Source: SKVL01 sp964559575 (GTDB lineage: Bacteria; Patescibacteriota; Minisyncoccia; Phycocordibacterales; CSBR16-193). From it: DNA of 19,296 nt. Below, piece after piece: positions 6,982 to 15,122 of this stretch (its first letter is position 1; the number at the start of each line of letters is the position of its first letter). Below the pieces are notes generated by a model that had not been told where the DNA came from, searched no databases, and saw nothing but the letters and a program-made list of their open reading frames with translations. The position numbers and the translations under genes were made by a program. The DNA is taken from contig CAZLGQ010000007.1 in the NCBI GenBank assembly GCA_964559575.1, positions 1 to 19,296 of the forward strand, written 5' to 3'.

Positions 6982-8055
6982 TTATAGCCCTTCTTTTTTG
7001 AGTTCTTCTATTGCTTTTCTGGCATTCCTTGAAAGCTTTTTTGGCATTGTTATTTTTATTCTAACAAGTAAATCTCCTCGTTTTGAATTTTGTAATGGTA
7101 CACCTTTGCCTCTAACCCTTAATATTTCATTAAAGCTTATACCTGCAGGTATTTTAAGGTTAATTTTTCCTTCAAGTGTATCAATGGTATATGTAGCTCC
7201 CAGTATTGCATCAGTAAGTTTAATATCAAGGTCCATTCTTATATCATTGCCATCTCTTTGGAATGTTGGATCTTTTTTAACATGCACTTTTGCATATAGA
7301 TCTCCCGATGAACCTCCGGGTACAGCTTCTCCCATACCCGATAAACGGATCATTTCTCCGTCTTCTACCCCGGATGGAATATTAATATTAATCTCTTCTT
7401 CTTTTTTATAAACTCCCGTACCTTGACATTGATTACATTTTTTTTGAGGAACTTGACCTCTTCCAAAACATACTCCACAAGTTTTTTCAGTTGTTATTGT
7501 GCCGAGTAATGATCTTCTAGCTTCTCTAATTCTACCTTTACCATTACATGTCGGACAGGTATTCATTTTACTACCCTTCTCTGCTCCCATTCCGTCACAT
7601 TTGTCACACTTTGAATTTTTTTGAAGTAATATAGAACGACTGGTACCGAAAATGGATTCAACAAAAGTTAATTCAACATCAATGGCTATATCTCTACCTC
7701 TGGAGGCTTGATTTTTTCTTGTTCCTCCACCAAAAAATTCTCCAAATATGTCACCTAAGTCAAAATCTTGAAAATCTTGAGCGTCTTGAAAACCAGAGAA
7801 ATCAAAACCTCCAAACCCCGAAGACCCCTGTTGATTAGGATCTCCTCCTGAAAATACACGCCCGTAAGTATCATATTCTGACCTTTTCTTATCATTAGAC
7901 AGAACTTGGTATGCTTCATTGGCTTCTTTAAATTTTTGTTCGTCACCGGTTTTTTTATCAGGGTGATATTTATGAGCTAATTTTCTAAATGCTTTTTTGA
8001 TTTCTTCTTTACTGGCGTTTTTTTCAACTCCCAAGATTTGATAGTAGTCTTTCAT
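6982..8055 (-). CDS. dnaJ: Chaperone DnaJ (Hsp40, type I)
   Basis: Co-chaperone that delivers unfolded proteins to DnaK and stimulates its ATPase. The domain order is complete for a type I DnaJ: J domain with HPD in KYHPDKK (about 32-34), a Gly/Phe-rich linker (about 69-112), and four zinc-binding CxxCxGxG repeats (CDKCDGMG, CPTCNGKG, CGVCFGRG, CNQCQGTG; about 150-215). The C-terminal substrate-binding domains follow, including GDLYAKVHVKKDPTFQRDGNDI. At 357 residues it is slightly shorter than E. coli DnaJ (376). It lies 50 bases after dnaK and is the last gene before the terminator at 6906-6944, so grpE-dnaK-dnaJ forms one module. Confidence 0.97.
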   Translation of the reverse strand: MKDYYQILGVEKNASKEEIKKAFRKLAHKYHPDKKTGDEQKFKEANEAYQVLSNDKKRSEYDTYGRVFSGGDPNQQGSSGFGGFDFSGFQDAQDFQDFDLGDIFGEFFGGGTRKNQASRGRDIAIDVELTFVESIFGTSRSILLQKNSKCDKCDGMGAEKGSKMNTCPTCNGKGRIREARRSLLGTITTEKTCGVCFGRGQVPQKKCNQCQGTGVYKKEEEININIPSGVEDGEMIRLSGMGEAVPGGSSGDLYAKVHVKKDPTFQRDGNDIRMDLDIKLTDAILGATYTIDTLEGKINLKIPAGISFNEILRVRGKGVPLQNSKRGDLLVRIKITMPKKLSRNARKAIEELKKEGL

Positions 8056-8105
8056 AGTTTTAATAGTTTTTACTACTTTAATTTTTTATGTTTGATAGGC
8101 TGAAA

Positions 8106-10055
8106 TTATTTTTTATTTTCTTCATTTTGATCGTCTCCCTTACTTTCTTCGTAATCAGCATCATGGACATTTTGATCATCTTTAGATTCTTCTTTGTTTT
8201 GTGAAGAATTTTCTGTTGTTTTTTGCTCATTATTATTTTCTTGAGCATTAGCTGTGTGTTGACCTATCTTTTGAATTTCTTCACTTAAAGCTTGGGTTGC
8301 TGTCTGTATTTCTTCTATGTTTTCTGAATTTTTCTTTTTCTTAAGATCATCTATTTTAGTTTGGATTCCTGTTTTTAGTTCTTCAGGTATCTTTCCTTCA
8401 CTGTCTTTTAGAGCTTTTTCAGCTTGGTAAGTTAACTGTTCTGCCAAATTTCTTGCTTCTACAAGTTCCTTTTTCTTCTCATCTTCTTTTTTATGTTCTT
8501 CAGCTTCATTTTTCATTTTTTCTATTTCTTCGTCACTTAAACCGGTATTAGCTTCAATTCTAATAGACTGTTCTTTTCCGGTTTTTTTATCTTTAGCTGT
8601 GACATTTAGAATTCCGTCTTTATTGACATCAAATGTTACTTCTATTTGAGGGATTCCTCTTGGTGCCGGTTCTATACCATCTAATATGAATTTACCTAAG
8701 CTTTTATTGTCATTTGCCATAGATCTTTCACCTTGGATCACATTTATTTCTACAGATGTTTGATTATCAGCAGCTGTAGAGAAGGTTTGTGACTGTGAAG
8801 CCGGTATAGCCGTATTTCTTTCTATTAATTTGGTAGCGACTCCTCCCATGGTTTCTATACCAAGCGATAGAGGTATTACATCCAATAGAAGTACATCTTT
8901 AACATCTCCAGCTAAAACTCCTGCTTGAATAGCTGCTCCCAGAGCAACAACTTCATCTGGATTAATGCTTTTATTTGCTTCTTTTCCAAAATATTCTTTT
9001 ACTTTTTCTTGAATTTTAGGCATTCTGGTCTGTCCTCCAACGAGTATTATTTCGTCAATTTCATCTTTAGAAAAAGGTGAAGCTTTAATGGCTCTTTCGG
9101 TTATTTCCATTGAACGATCTATATATTCTTGGGCTAAGTTTTCCAAGGTGGCTCTAGTAAGATTTACTAAAAGATGTTTAGGCCCTTCGTTATCAGAGGT
9201 TATAAAAGGAATATTAACCTCTGTTTCATTAGTTGTTGAAAGTTCGTGTTTTGCTTTTTCAGCAGCTTCATCTAATCTCTGTAAAGCCAGAGGATCATTG
9301 CGAACATCTACTCCGGATTCTTTTTTGTATTCATCAGCTATCCAGTTTATTATCTTTTGATCAATATCTTTTCCTCCCATGTGACTGTCTCCATCAGTAG
9401 ATTTAACCTCAACTGTAGATTCATCTTCTTCGTCTCCTACTTCCAAGACAGAGATATCAAAAGTACCTCCACCAAAATCATAAACTACCACTTTTTCATT
9501 TTTCTTTTTATTGAAACCATAAGCCAAGGCGGCTGCTGTTGGTTCATTAATGATACGTTTAACTTCAAGGCCTGCTATTTTACCTGCAGCCTGAGTTGCT
9601 TTACGTTGATCGTCATTAAAGTAAGCCGGTACGGTTATAACAGCTTCATTTACATCTTCTTTAAGTTTACTTTCAGCATCGGCTTTTAGTTTTTGAAGTA
9701 CCATGCTTGAAATTTCTTCGGTTCTGTGCCATTTTTCTCCCATTTTTAATTCAACACCCCCTTTTTCTGATTTTCTTATATTATAAGATACATTTTTTTT
9801 ATCACGTTGAACTACTTCATCTTCAAATTCATGTCCTATTAAACGTTTCATTCCGTAAATTGTATTTTCAGGATTAGTTACGGCCTGTCTTTTAGCCAAA
9901 AGGCCTACTAAACGTTCTCCTTTTTTTGATAAAGCTACTATTGAAGGAGTGGTTCTGTTACCTTCGGCGTTTTCTATTATTTTAGGTTCACCTCCTTCCA
10001 TTACTGCTACTGCAGAATTTGTTGTTCCTAAATCTATTACAATTATTTTTGACAT
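8106..10055 (-). CDS. dnaK: Chaperone DnaK (Hsp70)
   Basis: ATP-driven foldase acting with DnaJ and GrpE in the cytoplasm. The 649 residues cover the actin-fold ATPase domain, with the first phosphate loop IDLGTTNSAV (about 7-16), INEPTAAALAYG, the second phosphate loop YDFGGGTFDIS, and the adenosine motif ILVGGQTRMP. The conserved inter-domain linker VLLLDVIPLSLGIET follows, then the substrate-binding domain and helical lid. The C-terminal tail is a long, hydrophilic Glu/Asn/Lys/Asp-rich stretch ending EENKK, not EEVD, as is usual in bacteria. It starts 41 bases after grpE in an A-rich leader with no clear Shine-Dalgarno sequence. No CIRCE operator was seen, so HrcA control is not supported. 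Confidence 0.98.
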   Translation of the reverse strand: MSKIIVIDLGTTNSAVAVMEGGEPKIIENAEGNRTTPSIVALSKKGERLVGLLAKRQAVTNPENTIYGMKRLIGHEFEDEVVQRDKKNVSYNIRKSEKGGVELKMGEKWHRTEEISSMVLQKLKADAESKLKEDVNEAVITVPAYFNDDQRKATQAAGKIAGLEVKRIINEPTAAALAYGFNKKKNEKVVVYDFGGGTFDISVLEVGDEEDESTVEVKSTDGDSHMGGKDIDQKIINWIADEYKKESGVDVRNDPLALQRLDEAAEKAKHELSTTNETEVNIPFITSDNEGPKHLLVNLTRATLENLAQEYIDRSMEITERAIKASPFSKDEIDEIILVGGQTRMPKIQEKVKEYFGKEANKSINPDEVVALGAAIQAGVLAGDVKDVLLLDVIPLSLGIETMGGVATKLIERNTAIPASQSQTFSTAADNQTSVEINVIQGERSMANDNKSLGKFILDGIEPAPRGIPQIEVTFDVNKDGILNVTAKDKKTGKEQSIRIEANTGLSDEEIEKMKNEAEEHKKEDEKKKELVEARNLAEQLTYQAEKALKDSEGKIPEELKTGIQTKIDDLKKKKNSENIEEIQTATQALSEEIQKIGQHTANAQENNNEQKTTENSSQNKEESKDDQNVHDADYEESKGDDQNEENKK

Positions 10056-10096
10056 AATATTTTTTCTTACTTTTAATTTAATAATTAACTTTTAAT

Positions 10097-10717
10097 TTAT
10101 TTTTCATTATTTTCTGTTTTTTCTTCTTCGGGATAGTGTCCTACTTTAACTTTTGCAGTTCTTATAAGTTCATCACGATGAGTATAACCTTCTTGTATAA
10201 CTTCTGTAATAATATTATCTTTATTTATATCGTCAATATCTACAATCCCGATTGCTTCATGAAAATTTGGGTCAAACATTTCTCCTTTGGGAGAAAATGA
10301 ATAAATTTCGTAATCACTAAAAATTTTTTTAAACTGAGAGTATATGTTTTCCATGCCTTTTCTCCAACCTTCCGGTAATTCTTTCCATGTATCTTGATCT
10401 GTAATAGCCATGGAAAAACTATCCATTACAGGAAGAAGTTTTTCTGCAAATTTTTTCTCTGAAGAAAAACGTGAGTTTTCTGCTTCTTTTTCATATTTTT
10501 TACGCAGGTTTACCATGTCACTCTTAGCTCTCAACCATCCGTCTAAATACTCAGTTTTTTCTTTTTCACATTTTTTTAATTTATTTTTTAGTTTTTTTAT
10601 ATGATCCGATGACTTTTCAGAAAAATTATCTTCTTCAATTTCTTCATTTACTACATCACTTTCAGCTTCTTCTTTTTGGTTTGGATTATTTTTAGGATCT
10701 TTTTTATTCATTGACAT
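10097..10717 (-). CDS. grpE: Nucleotide exchange factor GrpE
   Basis: Promotes ADP release from DnaK, resetting the chaperone cycle. The 206-residue protein has a highly charged disordered N terminus (about 1-40), a long coiled coil with the family pattern EYLDGWLRAKSDMVNLRKKYEKE, and a C-terminal beta domain containing FDPNFHEAIGIV and a conserved VIQEGYTHRDELIRTAKVKV. The first ATG (10717) is used here; an in-frame ATG two codons later (10711) is an equally good start. It opens the chaperone module and has a candidate promoter in the 110-base gap after rpsI, so it may be transcribed apart from the ribosomal genes. Confidence 0.95.
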   Translation of the reverse strand: MSMNKKDPKNNPNQKEEAESDVVNEEIEEDNFSEKSSDHIKKLKNKLKKCEKEKTEYLDGWLRAKSDMVNLRKKYEKEAENSRFSSEKKFAEKLLPVMDSFSMAITDQDTWKELPEGWRKGMENIYSQFKKIFSDYEIYSFSPKGEMFDPNFHEAIGIVDIDDINKDNIITEVIQEGYTHRDELIRTAKVKVGHYPEEEKTENNEK

Positions 10718-10743
10718 ATGTTTTAATTTTTAATTATTTTCTG

Positions 10744-10781
10744 TGTATATTTAAAACACTCCAGTTTACAATAGGTGTCAA
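10744..10781 (-). promoter_or_regulatory. Candidate promoter upstream of grpE
   Basis: The rpsI-grpE gap holds a perfect -35 hexamer TTGACA (10781-10776), but the hexamer 17 bases downstream of it is poor (TGTTTT). A better-matched pair is TTGTAA (10771-10766) and TATACA (10749-10744) with a 16-base spacer. Either would give a 5' leader of roughly 20-35 bases before grpE. No CIRCE inverted repeat overlaps it. Confidence 0.4.
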
Positions 10782-10827
10782 AATACTAAATTATTTTTAG
10801 ATATACAAAATTTTTATAAATTTATAT

Positions 10828-11238
10828 TTATCTTTTAGACCACTGAGGTGATTTTCTGGCTTTTTTCAAACCAAATTTCTTTCTTTCTTTTGTTCTAGGG
10901 TCTCTCTTAAGAAAACCGGCTTTTTTGAGTTTGTTTCTTAGATCAGGTTCTATTTCTATTAAAGCTCTTGATATACCATGACGAAGAGCTTCGGCTTGGC
11001 TAGATACACCACCTCCTTTGATTTGGGCTGAGATAAAGAATTTTTTATCTATACCACTTTCGGATAAAGTTTCTTTTACGGTTTCCTGTAATTCTTCTTG
11101 TGGAAAGTACTCTTCAAGATCTCTGTTGTTTATAGAAAAAGATGTTTTTTTATCTTCAAAAAGACGTACTCTTGCGGTAGATGTTTTTCGTCTACCTAAT
11201 GCTTCTATGTATTTTTGTTTTTTATTTTCTGTTGTCAT
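10828..11238 (-). CDS. rpsI: 30S ribosomal protein S9 (uS9)
   Basis: Small-subunit protein of the head domain whose C-terminal tail reaches the P-site tRNA. The 136 residues show the family start YIEALGRRKTSTARVRLF, the central IKGGGVSSQAEALRHGISRAL, and the basic C-terminal tail ending PQWSKR (commonly PQFSKR), with the final Arg that contacts tRNA. It starts four bases after the rplM stop, the near-universal L13-S9 pair. It is the last gene of the ribosomal run. Confidence 0.97.
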   Translation of the reverse strand: MTTENKKQKYIEALGRRKTSTARVRLFEDKKTSFSINNRDLEEYFPQEELQETVKETLSESGIDKKFFISAQIKGGGVSSQAEALRHGISRALIEIEPDLRNKLKKAGFLKRDPRTKERKKFGLKKARKSPQWSKR

Positions 11239-11242
11239 ATTT

Positions 11243-11626
11243 TTATTCAGATATATTCAAACGTTTCATTAAAAGAGGCCTCAATTTATTATTTGGTATC
11301 ATTCCATAAACTGCTCTTTTGATGACTTCTTTATATCCAAGTCTTTTGGATAATTTATCTAAACTTTCTTCTTTCTTTCCACCGGGATAACCGGAGTATC
11401 TTACATATGTTTTTTGTCTGGTTTTATTTCTCGTAGTTATTTTAATTGATGAAGCGTTTATTATGTTAACTTTTTTACCGGTTATTTTATTTTTTTCGAA
11501 ACTAGAAGAGTTTTTACCTCTCAATATTTCTGCAGCTTCGGTAGCAATGCGTCCTAAAGATTTATTAGATGCGTCTATAACTACCTCTTCGTTAGTATCT
11601 GTTATTTTTGTTTCATTTGTGTTCAT
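11243..11626 (-). CDS. rplM: 50S ribosomal protein L13 (uL13)
   Basis: Early-assembly large-subunit protein. At 127 residues it is shorter than the usual ~142, but the core is intact: VVIDASNKSLGRIATEAAEIL (15-35), a shortened KITGKKVNIINASSIKIT segment, YVRYSGYPGG, and the C-terminal AVYGMIPNNKLRPLLMKRL. The hydrophilic first ~14 residues replace the longer N terminus of E. coli L13. It forms a translation unit with rpsI, four bases downstream. Confidence 0.96.
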   Translation of the reverse strand: MNTNETKITDTNEEVVIDASNKSLGRIATEAAEILRGKNSSSFEKNKITGKKVNIINASSIKITTRNKTRQKTYVRYSGYPGGKKEESLDKLSKRLGYKEVIKRAVYGMIPNNKLRPLLMKRLNISE

Positions 11627-11666
11627 AGTCTCAATATTTTAATTTCAGTAGCTTAAAAAGTCAATT

Positions 11667-12017
11667 TTATTCAACAAATTCAATATAAGCCATAGGACTA
11701 GCATCTCCTTTTCTTGGTGTAAGTTTTGTTATTCTTGTATAACCTCCGGGTCTTTCTTTGAATCTGGGTGCTAATTCAGAAAATACTTTCAAGGAAGCAT
11801 CTTTACCTACTAAAGCAGATAAACGCCTTCGGTCTGATAAAGTACCGTTTTTTCCGTAAGTTATTAATCTTTCAACAAAAGGCCTTAATGTTTTAGCTTT
11901 TACTTGGGTTGTCTTTATTTTTTTTTCTTTTATTAACGCCCTAGCTAAAGACTTCATAAGAGCCTTACGTTGTGATGATGGTCTATTAAATGAAATTGTT
12001 TTTTTGTGATGTTTCAT
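11667..12017 (-). CDS. rplQ: 50S ribosomal protein L17 (bL17)
   Basis: Large-subunit protein near the peptide exit tunnel. The 116 residues begin MKHHKKTISFNRPSSQRKALMKSLARALI, equivalent to the usual MRHRK...L.R...HR.A..RNL...L start, continue with TTQVKAKTLRPFVERLITYGK, and end with GGYTRITKLTPRKGDASPMAYIEFV. Length is normal for the family. It lies 16 bases after rpoA, the standard rpoA-rplQ order. Confidence 0.96.
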   Translation of the reverse strand: MKHHKKTISFNRPSSQRKALMKSLARALIKEKKIKTTQVKAKTLRPFVERLITYGKNGTLSDRRRLSALVGKDASLKVFSELAPRFKERPGGYTRITKLTPRKGDASPMAYIEFVE

Positions 12018-12033
12018 ATATTTCTAGTGATCT

Positions 12034-13029
12034 TTATTTATCTTTCAAAGAAAGACCTTCTTTTTCCAAAAGTTCCTTTATTTCTTGAACTCCTTTTTCA
12101 CCTAGTCCATCAAGAGATTTCAAATCTTCTTCAGACTTTCTTATAAGTCCACTAACGGTTCTTATGTTAGCAGTAGAAATTGCTTTTGAAGTTCTTGATG
12201 ACAGATCCAAATCCTTAATAGGAGTTTTTAAAAGGTCTTTATCTTCTTTGGAATTTTTGTCATCTTCCTTTGTATTTTCATCTTCATTTTCTTCTTTTAC
12301 GTCGTACAGTTCAGTTTCGTCTACTTTTTCTTGGAAACCCACAACGGCTTTAAGTTGTTCTATCATTATATAAATAGATTCTTCAAGAGCTTCTCTTGGA
12401 GAGATGGTTTTATCGGTTTCAATAGATATTATTAGTTTATTAAAATCAGTTCTGTCCCCGACACGCATATTTTCTACTTCATAAGTTACTTTTCTTATTG
12501 GAGTAAAAACAGCATCAAGAGCAATAGTGCCTATTGGTGTTTTTTCTTTTTTCATTTCTTCTTTAGTAACAAAACCTAAACCTCGCTCCACTGTTATTTC
12601 CATATTTATAGAAGATTTTTTATCTGTAAGAGTAGCAATGTGTAGTTCGGGGTTAACTATTTCTACAGCGCTATTTGATTTACTTAAGTCAGCTGCTGTT
12701 AGCTCACCTTCTCCTTCTTTTGAAATTGAAAGACTTTGAGGTTCTTCGGTGTGTAAGATCATTCTCATTTTTTTAATGTTCAGTAGTATGTTTATCACAT
12801 CCTCTTTTATTCCTTCTACTGTAGAAAATTCATGACTTACACCATCTATTTTTACTCCGGTAACGGCAACACCTGGGAGCGAAGATAGTATTATTCGTCT
12901 AAGTGAATTACCTAAAGTATGCCCATAGCCGGGATATAGTCCGTCTATTTCATAAATACCTTTGTTTTCACTTTCTTCCACTATTTTTGGTTTAGAAGGT
13001 GTTAATACTGTTGGTTGCGTTTTTTTCAT
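12034..13029 (-). CDS. rpoA: DNA-directed RNA polymerase subunit alpha
   Basis: Alpha subunit, the dimeric scaffold for RNA polymerase assembly. The N-terminal domain includes the family signature YPGYGHTLGNSLRRIILSSLPG (about 33-54), ERGLGFVTKEE, and FTPIRKVTYEVENMRVGDRTDFNKL. The C-terminal domain (about 270-331) carries the DNA/activator-binding helix-hairpin-helix LDLSSRTSKAISTANIRTVSGLI and LKSLDGLGEKGVQEI. The linker between them (about 240-268) is unusually long and acidic, rich in Glu, Asp, Asn and Lys. Total length of 331 is normal. It lies between rpsD and rplQ as in the classic alpha operon. Confidence 0.98.
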   Translation of the reverse strand: MKKTQPTVLTPSKPKIVEESENKGIYEIDGLYPGYGHTLGNSLRRIILSSLPGVAVTGVKIDGVSHEFSTVEGIKEDVINILLNIKKMRMILHTEEPQSLSISKEGEGELTAADLSKSNSAVEIVNPELHIATLTDKKSSINMEITVERGLGFVTKEEMKKEKTPIGTIALDAVFTPIRKVTYEVENMRVGDRTDFNKLIISIETDKTISPREALEESIYIMIEQLKAVVGFQEKVDETELYDVKEENEDENTKEDDKNSKEDKDLLKTPIKDLDLSSRTSKAISTANIRTVSGLIRKSEEDLKSLDGLGEKGVQEIKELLEKEGLSLKDK

Positions 13030-13057
13030 ATGTAAAATTTAATAATATTTCTAATGA

Positions 13058-13672
13058 TTAACGACTATAAAATTCTAAGACCAGATCAATATCAAACAAA
13101 AGATCAATTTCTTCTTTTTTTGGTAAACCCTTGAAAGTTATAATTTTATTTTTTGAATCAATCTTTAACCAAGAAAGATCAGAGTTATTCATATTTTCCA
13201 CATCTTCATTTTTGAAGATGTTTTTCTCCATACTTTTTGGTTTTATTTTTATAACATCTTCATTTTTAACTTTATATGAAGGAACTGTTACTTTTCTATC
13301 ATTTACTAGAACATGACCATGGGATACTAGTTGTCTACAAAAAAAACGAGTTGGACCAAATCCTGCTCGAGTTAAGACACTATCTAATCTACTTTCCAGA
13401 GCTTCAACGATCATATCTGAACTATTTTTACCTGCCTTATTATGCATTGCTTCACGTACTATTCTTCCAAAAACTTTCTCTGAAAGACCGTAAGAATAAC
13501 GTCCTTTTTGTTTTTCTCTCAGACGTATACCATAATCTGTTATTTGCTTTGGTCTTTTTCCACCTTTTCTTGATTTTTTAGATTCGGACAGAGCAAACTT
13601 TTGTGTTTGAGTTTTCTCAAACACCGGTGCTCCTAATTTACGTGCTATTTTATATTTCGGTCCTATCTTCAT
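13058..13672 (-). CDS. rpsD: 30S ribosomal protein S4 (uS4)
   Basis: Primary 16S rRNA-binding assembly protein. The 204 residues include YGIRLREKQKGRYSYGLSEKVF (about 47-68) and the S4 RNA-binding domain ESRLDSVLTRAGFGPTRFFCRQLVSHGHVLVNDRKV (about 92-127). The N-terminal zinc-binding cysteine cluster found in some S4 proteins is absent (cysteine-free variant). In E. coli S4 represses this operon by binding its mRNA; I see no evidence here for or against that. It lies 38 bases after rpsK. Confidence 0.97.
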   Translation of the reverse strand: MKIGPKYKIARKLGAPVFEKTQTQKFALSESKKSRKGGKRPKQITDYGIRLREKQKGRYSYGLSEKVFGRIVREAMHNKAGKNSSDMIVEALESRLDSVLTRAGFGPTRFFCRQLVSHGHVLVNDRKVTVPSYKVKNEDVIKIKPKSMEKNIFKNEDVENMNNSDLSWLKIDSKNKIITFKGLPKKEEIDLLFDIDLVLEFYSR

Positions 13673-13710
13673 AAAATGTTAATTTGAATGTATTTTTTAA
13701 TATTATTAAA

Positions 13711-14139
13711 TTATGCTCTTCTAGGTTTTGGTGGTCTGGGTCCATTGTGAGGCACCGGAGTTACATCTTCTATTTCTGAAATATTTAAACCTTTCGAAGT
13801 AAAGCCTCTTATAGATGACTCTCGTCCAGCTCCAACACCTTTGACTGAAACTTTTATATCTCTTGCTCCCATAGCATAAACCTGTTCTCCTATAACCTCT
13901 CCAACTTTAGCTGCAGCAAAAGGGGTACCTTTCTTAGTCCCCTTAAAACCTAAGGAGCCCGACGAAGACCATGTTAAGATGTTTCCTTTAGAATCAGCAA
14001 AAGCTATTTTAGTGTTATTATATGTTGAATGGATATATAAAATACCACTAGTAACTTTTTTCTTAATAGCTTTACTTGATCCTTTTTGTTTACCTTCGTT
14101 TGAACCTCCGGCTTTTTTTACTATTCTCTTTTTTCCCAT
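13711..14139 (-). CDS. rpsK: 30S ribosomal protein S11 (uS11)
   Basis: Small-subunit platform protein that pairs with S7 around the E-site mRNA. After a lysine-rich N terminus come GILYIHSTYNNTKIAFADSKGN (about 32-53), SSGSLGFKGTKKGTPFAAA, the phosphate-binding VKGVGAGRESSIRGF, and the canonical C terminus VTPVPHNGPRPPKPRRA. At 142 residues it is slightly longer than the E. coli protein (129) because of the N-terminal extension. Between rpsM and rpsD, as expected. Confidence 0.98.
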   Translation of the reverse strand: MGKKRIVKKAGGSNEGKQKGSSKAIKKKVTSGILYIHSTYNNTKIAFADSKGNILTWSSSGSLGFKGTKKGTPFAAAKVGEVIGEQVYAMGARDIKVSVKGVGAGRESSIRGFTSKGLNISEIEDVTPVPHNGPRPPKPRRA

Positions 14140-14213
14140 CTTTGTTTTATCTTTGAAAAATCAATTATTTAATCTGTATTTTATAACACAATATTTAATA
14201 TAAGTAAATAAAT

Positions 14214-14597
14214 CTATTTCTTTTCAACTTTTCTTCTTCCTGTTCCCATAGTTTTTCTCAAGTTTCCTCTTTTGGTCCTTGAGTTTGTTTTGGTTCTTTG
14301 ACCTCTGCAAGGAAGTTTTCTTGAATGACGCATACCTTTGTATGTAGTTATATCTTTCAAGCGTTTTATATTAGAAGAAACTTCTCTTCTTAGATCCCCT
14401 TCTATTATTATATTGTCTTCAATATGTTTTCTGAGAAGTTGTTCTTCTTCATCTGTTAGATCTTTAACTTTTTTATTTCTATCTATAGAAAGCTCCTTTA
14501 GTATTTTAATAGAAAGTGAACGACCTAAACCGTAAACTTCTGTTAAAGCTATTTCTAAGTACTTTTCACTTGGGATTGTTATACCTGATATACGCAT
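14214..14597 (-). CDS. rpsM: 30S ribosomal protein S13 (uS13)
   Basis: Small-subunit head protein forming intersubunit bridges and contacting P-site tRNA. The 127 residues start MRISGITIPSEKYLEIALTEVYGLG, have a helix-two-turn-helix region, then ITTYKGMRHSRKLPCRGQRTKTNSRTKRG (about 84-112), and a basic tail ending RRKVEKK. Length is normal. It follows rpmJ after 92 bases, the largest gap inside the ribosomal run. That gap holds an isolated TATAAT (14640-14635, minus strand) without a convincing -35 box. Confidence 0.97.
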   Translation of the reverse strand: MRISGITIPSEKYLEIALTEVYGLGRSLSIKILKELSIDRNKKVKDLTDEEEQLLRKHIEDNIIIEGDLRREVSSNIKRLKDITTYKGMRHSRKLPCRGQRTKTNSRTKRGNLRKTMGTGRRKVEKK

Positions 14598-14689
14598 ATT
14601 ATTTAATTTCGTACATTACTTTACACTTTATACTATTATAATGCAAGTGTTAAAACAACCTTAATAAAGGCTTTTTGATTTAAATTATT

Positions 14690-14806
14690 TTAACCTTGAC
14701 GTTGTTTATGACGTGGGTTTGTTTTACATATAACAAAAACGCGCCCTTTTCTTCTAACAACTTTACATTTCGGACATATTTTTTTAATTGAAGATCTAAC
14801 TTTCAT
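14690..14806 (-). CDS. rpmJ: 50S ribosomal protein L36 (bL36), zinc-ribbon type
   Basis: Found by translating the gap between infA and rpsM; it is only 38 codons long. The product begins MKVRSSIKKICPKCKVVRRK and ends TNPRHKQRQG, an obvious L36. It carries the complete zinc-ribbon ligand set: Cys11, Cys14, Cys27 and His33. It starts 12 bases after the infA stop, matching the near-universal infA-rpmJ-rpsM order. L36 is a small late-assembly protein of the large subunit. Confidence 0.97.
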   Translation of the reverse strand: MKVRSSIKKICPKCKVVRRKGRVFVICKTNPRHKQRQG

Positions 14807-14818
14807 TTTTTTATTTTA

Positions 14819-15040
14819 TTACAATCTACGAATTATCCTTCCTTTTCCGCTATATGGATCAACTTCTACAACCACTCTGTCTCCCAATAAAACTTTTATT
14901 CTGAATTTTCTCATTTTTCCGGCTAAATAAGCCTGCATTTCTGATCCATCTTCATCAACTTCTATTTTAAAACGAGCCTCTGGGTATGCTTCTACAACTG
15001 TTCCTGTAACTTGTTTTATATCTTTATCTTTTTTTGTCAT
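14819..15040 (-). CDS. infA: Translation initiation factor IF-1
   Basis: Single S1/OB-fold protein that occupies the ribosomal A site during initiation and assists IF-2 and IF-3. The 73 residues include GTVVEAYPEARFKIEVDEDGSEMQAYLAGKMRKFRIKVLLGDRV, followed by VEVDPYSGKGRIIRRL, matching the family along its full length. It heads the ribosomal run and has a good promoter about 40 bases upstream. No Shine-Dalgarno motif is seen; ATAAGAA directly precedes the ATG. Confidence 0.97.
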   Translation of the reverse strand: MTKKDKDIKQVTGTVVEAYPEARFKIEVDEDGSEMQAYLAGKMRKFRIKVLLGDRVVVEVDPYSGKGRIIRRL

Positions 15041-15083
15041 TTCTTATAAGACAATTAAATTTTATTATTGCCTGAGTTTTTAG

Positions 15084-15111
15084 ATGTTAGCAAAAATTAT
15101 ATATAAGTCAA
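15084..15111 (-). promoter_or_regulatory. Promoter of the infA-rpsI ribosomal operon
   Basis: In the gap upstream of infA, TTGACT (15111-15106) and TAACAT (15089-15084) are separated by 16 bases, and a TG one base before the -10 box makes it an extended -10 promoter. Transcription would start near 15077, leaving a leader of about 37 bases. It is placed exactly where the housekeeping operon needs a start. Confidence 0.5.
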
Positions 15112-15122
15112 CAGTTTAAAAT

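Noticed and set aside
10747..10785. Possible CIRCE-like inverted repeat (AACACT ... AGGTGT) upstream of grpE
   Set aside because: The arms match over only about five bases, spacing and flanks differ from the CIRCE consensus, and the GCACTC core is absent.
14635..14640. TATAAT upstream of rpsM as an internal promoter
   Set aside because: A perfect -10 box but no -35-like hexamer at 15-19 bases, and TATAAT is common by chance in sequence this AT-rich.
14650..14675. Weak hairpin (AGCCTT/AAGGTT with TATT loop) between rpmJ and rpsM as a terminator
   Set aside because: Only six pairs including a G-U, and a short interrupted T-run; a terminator here would also split a conserved operon. At most a mild attenuator.
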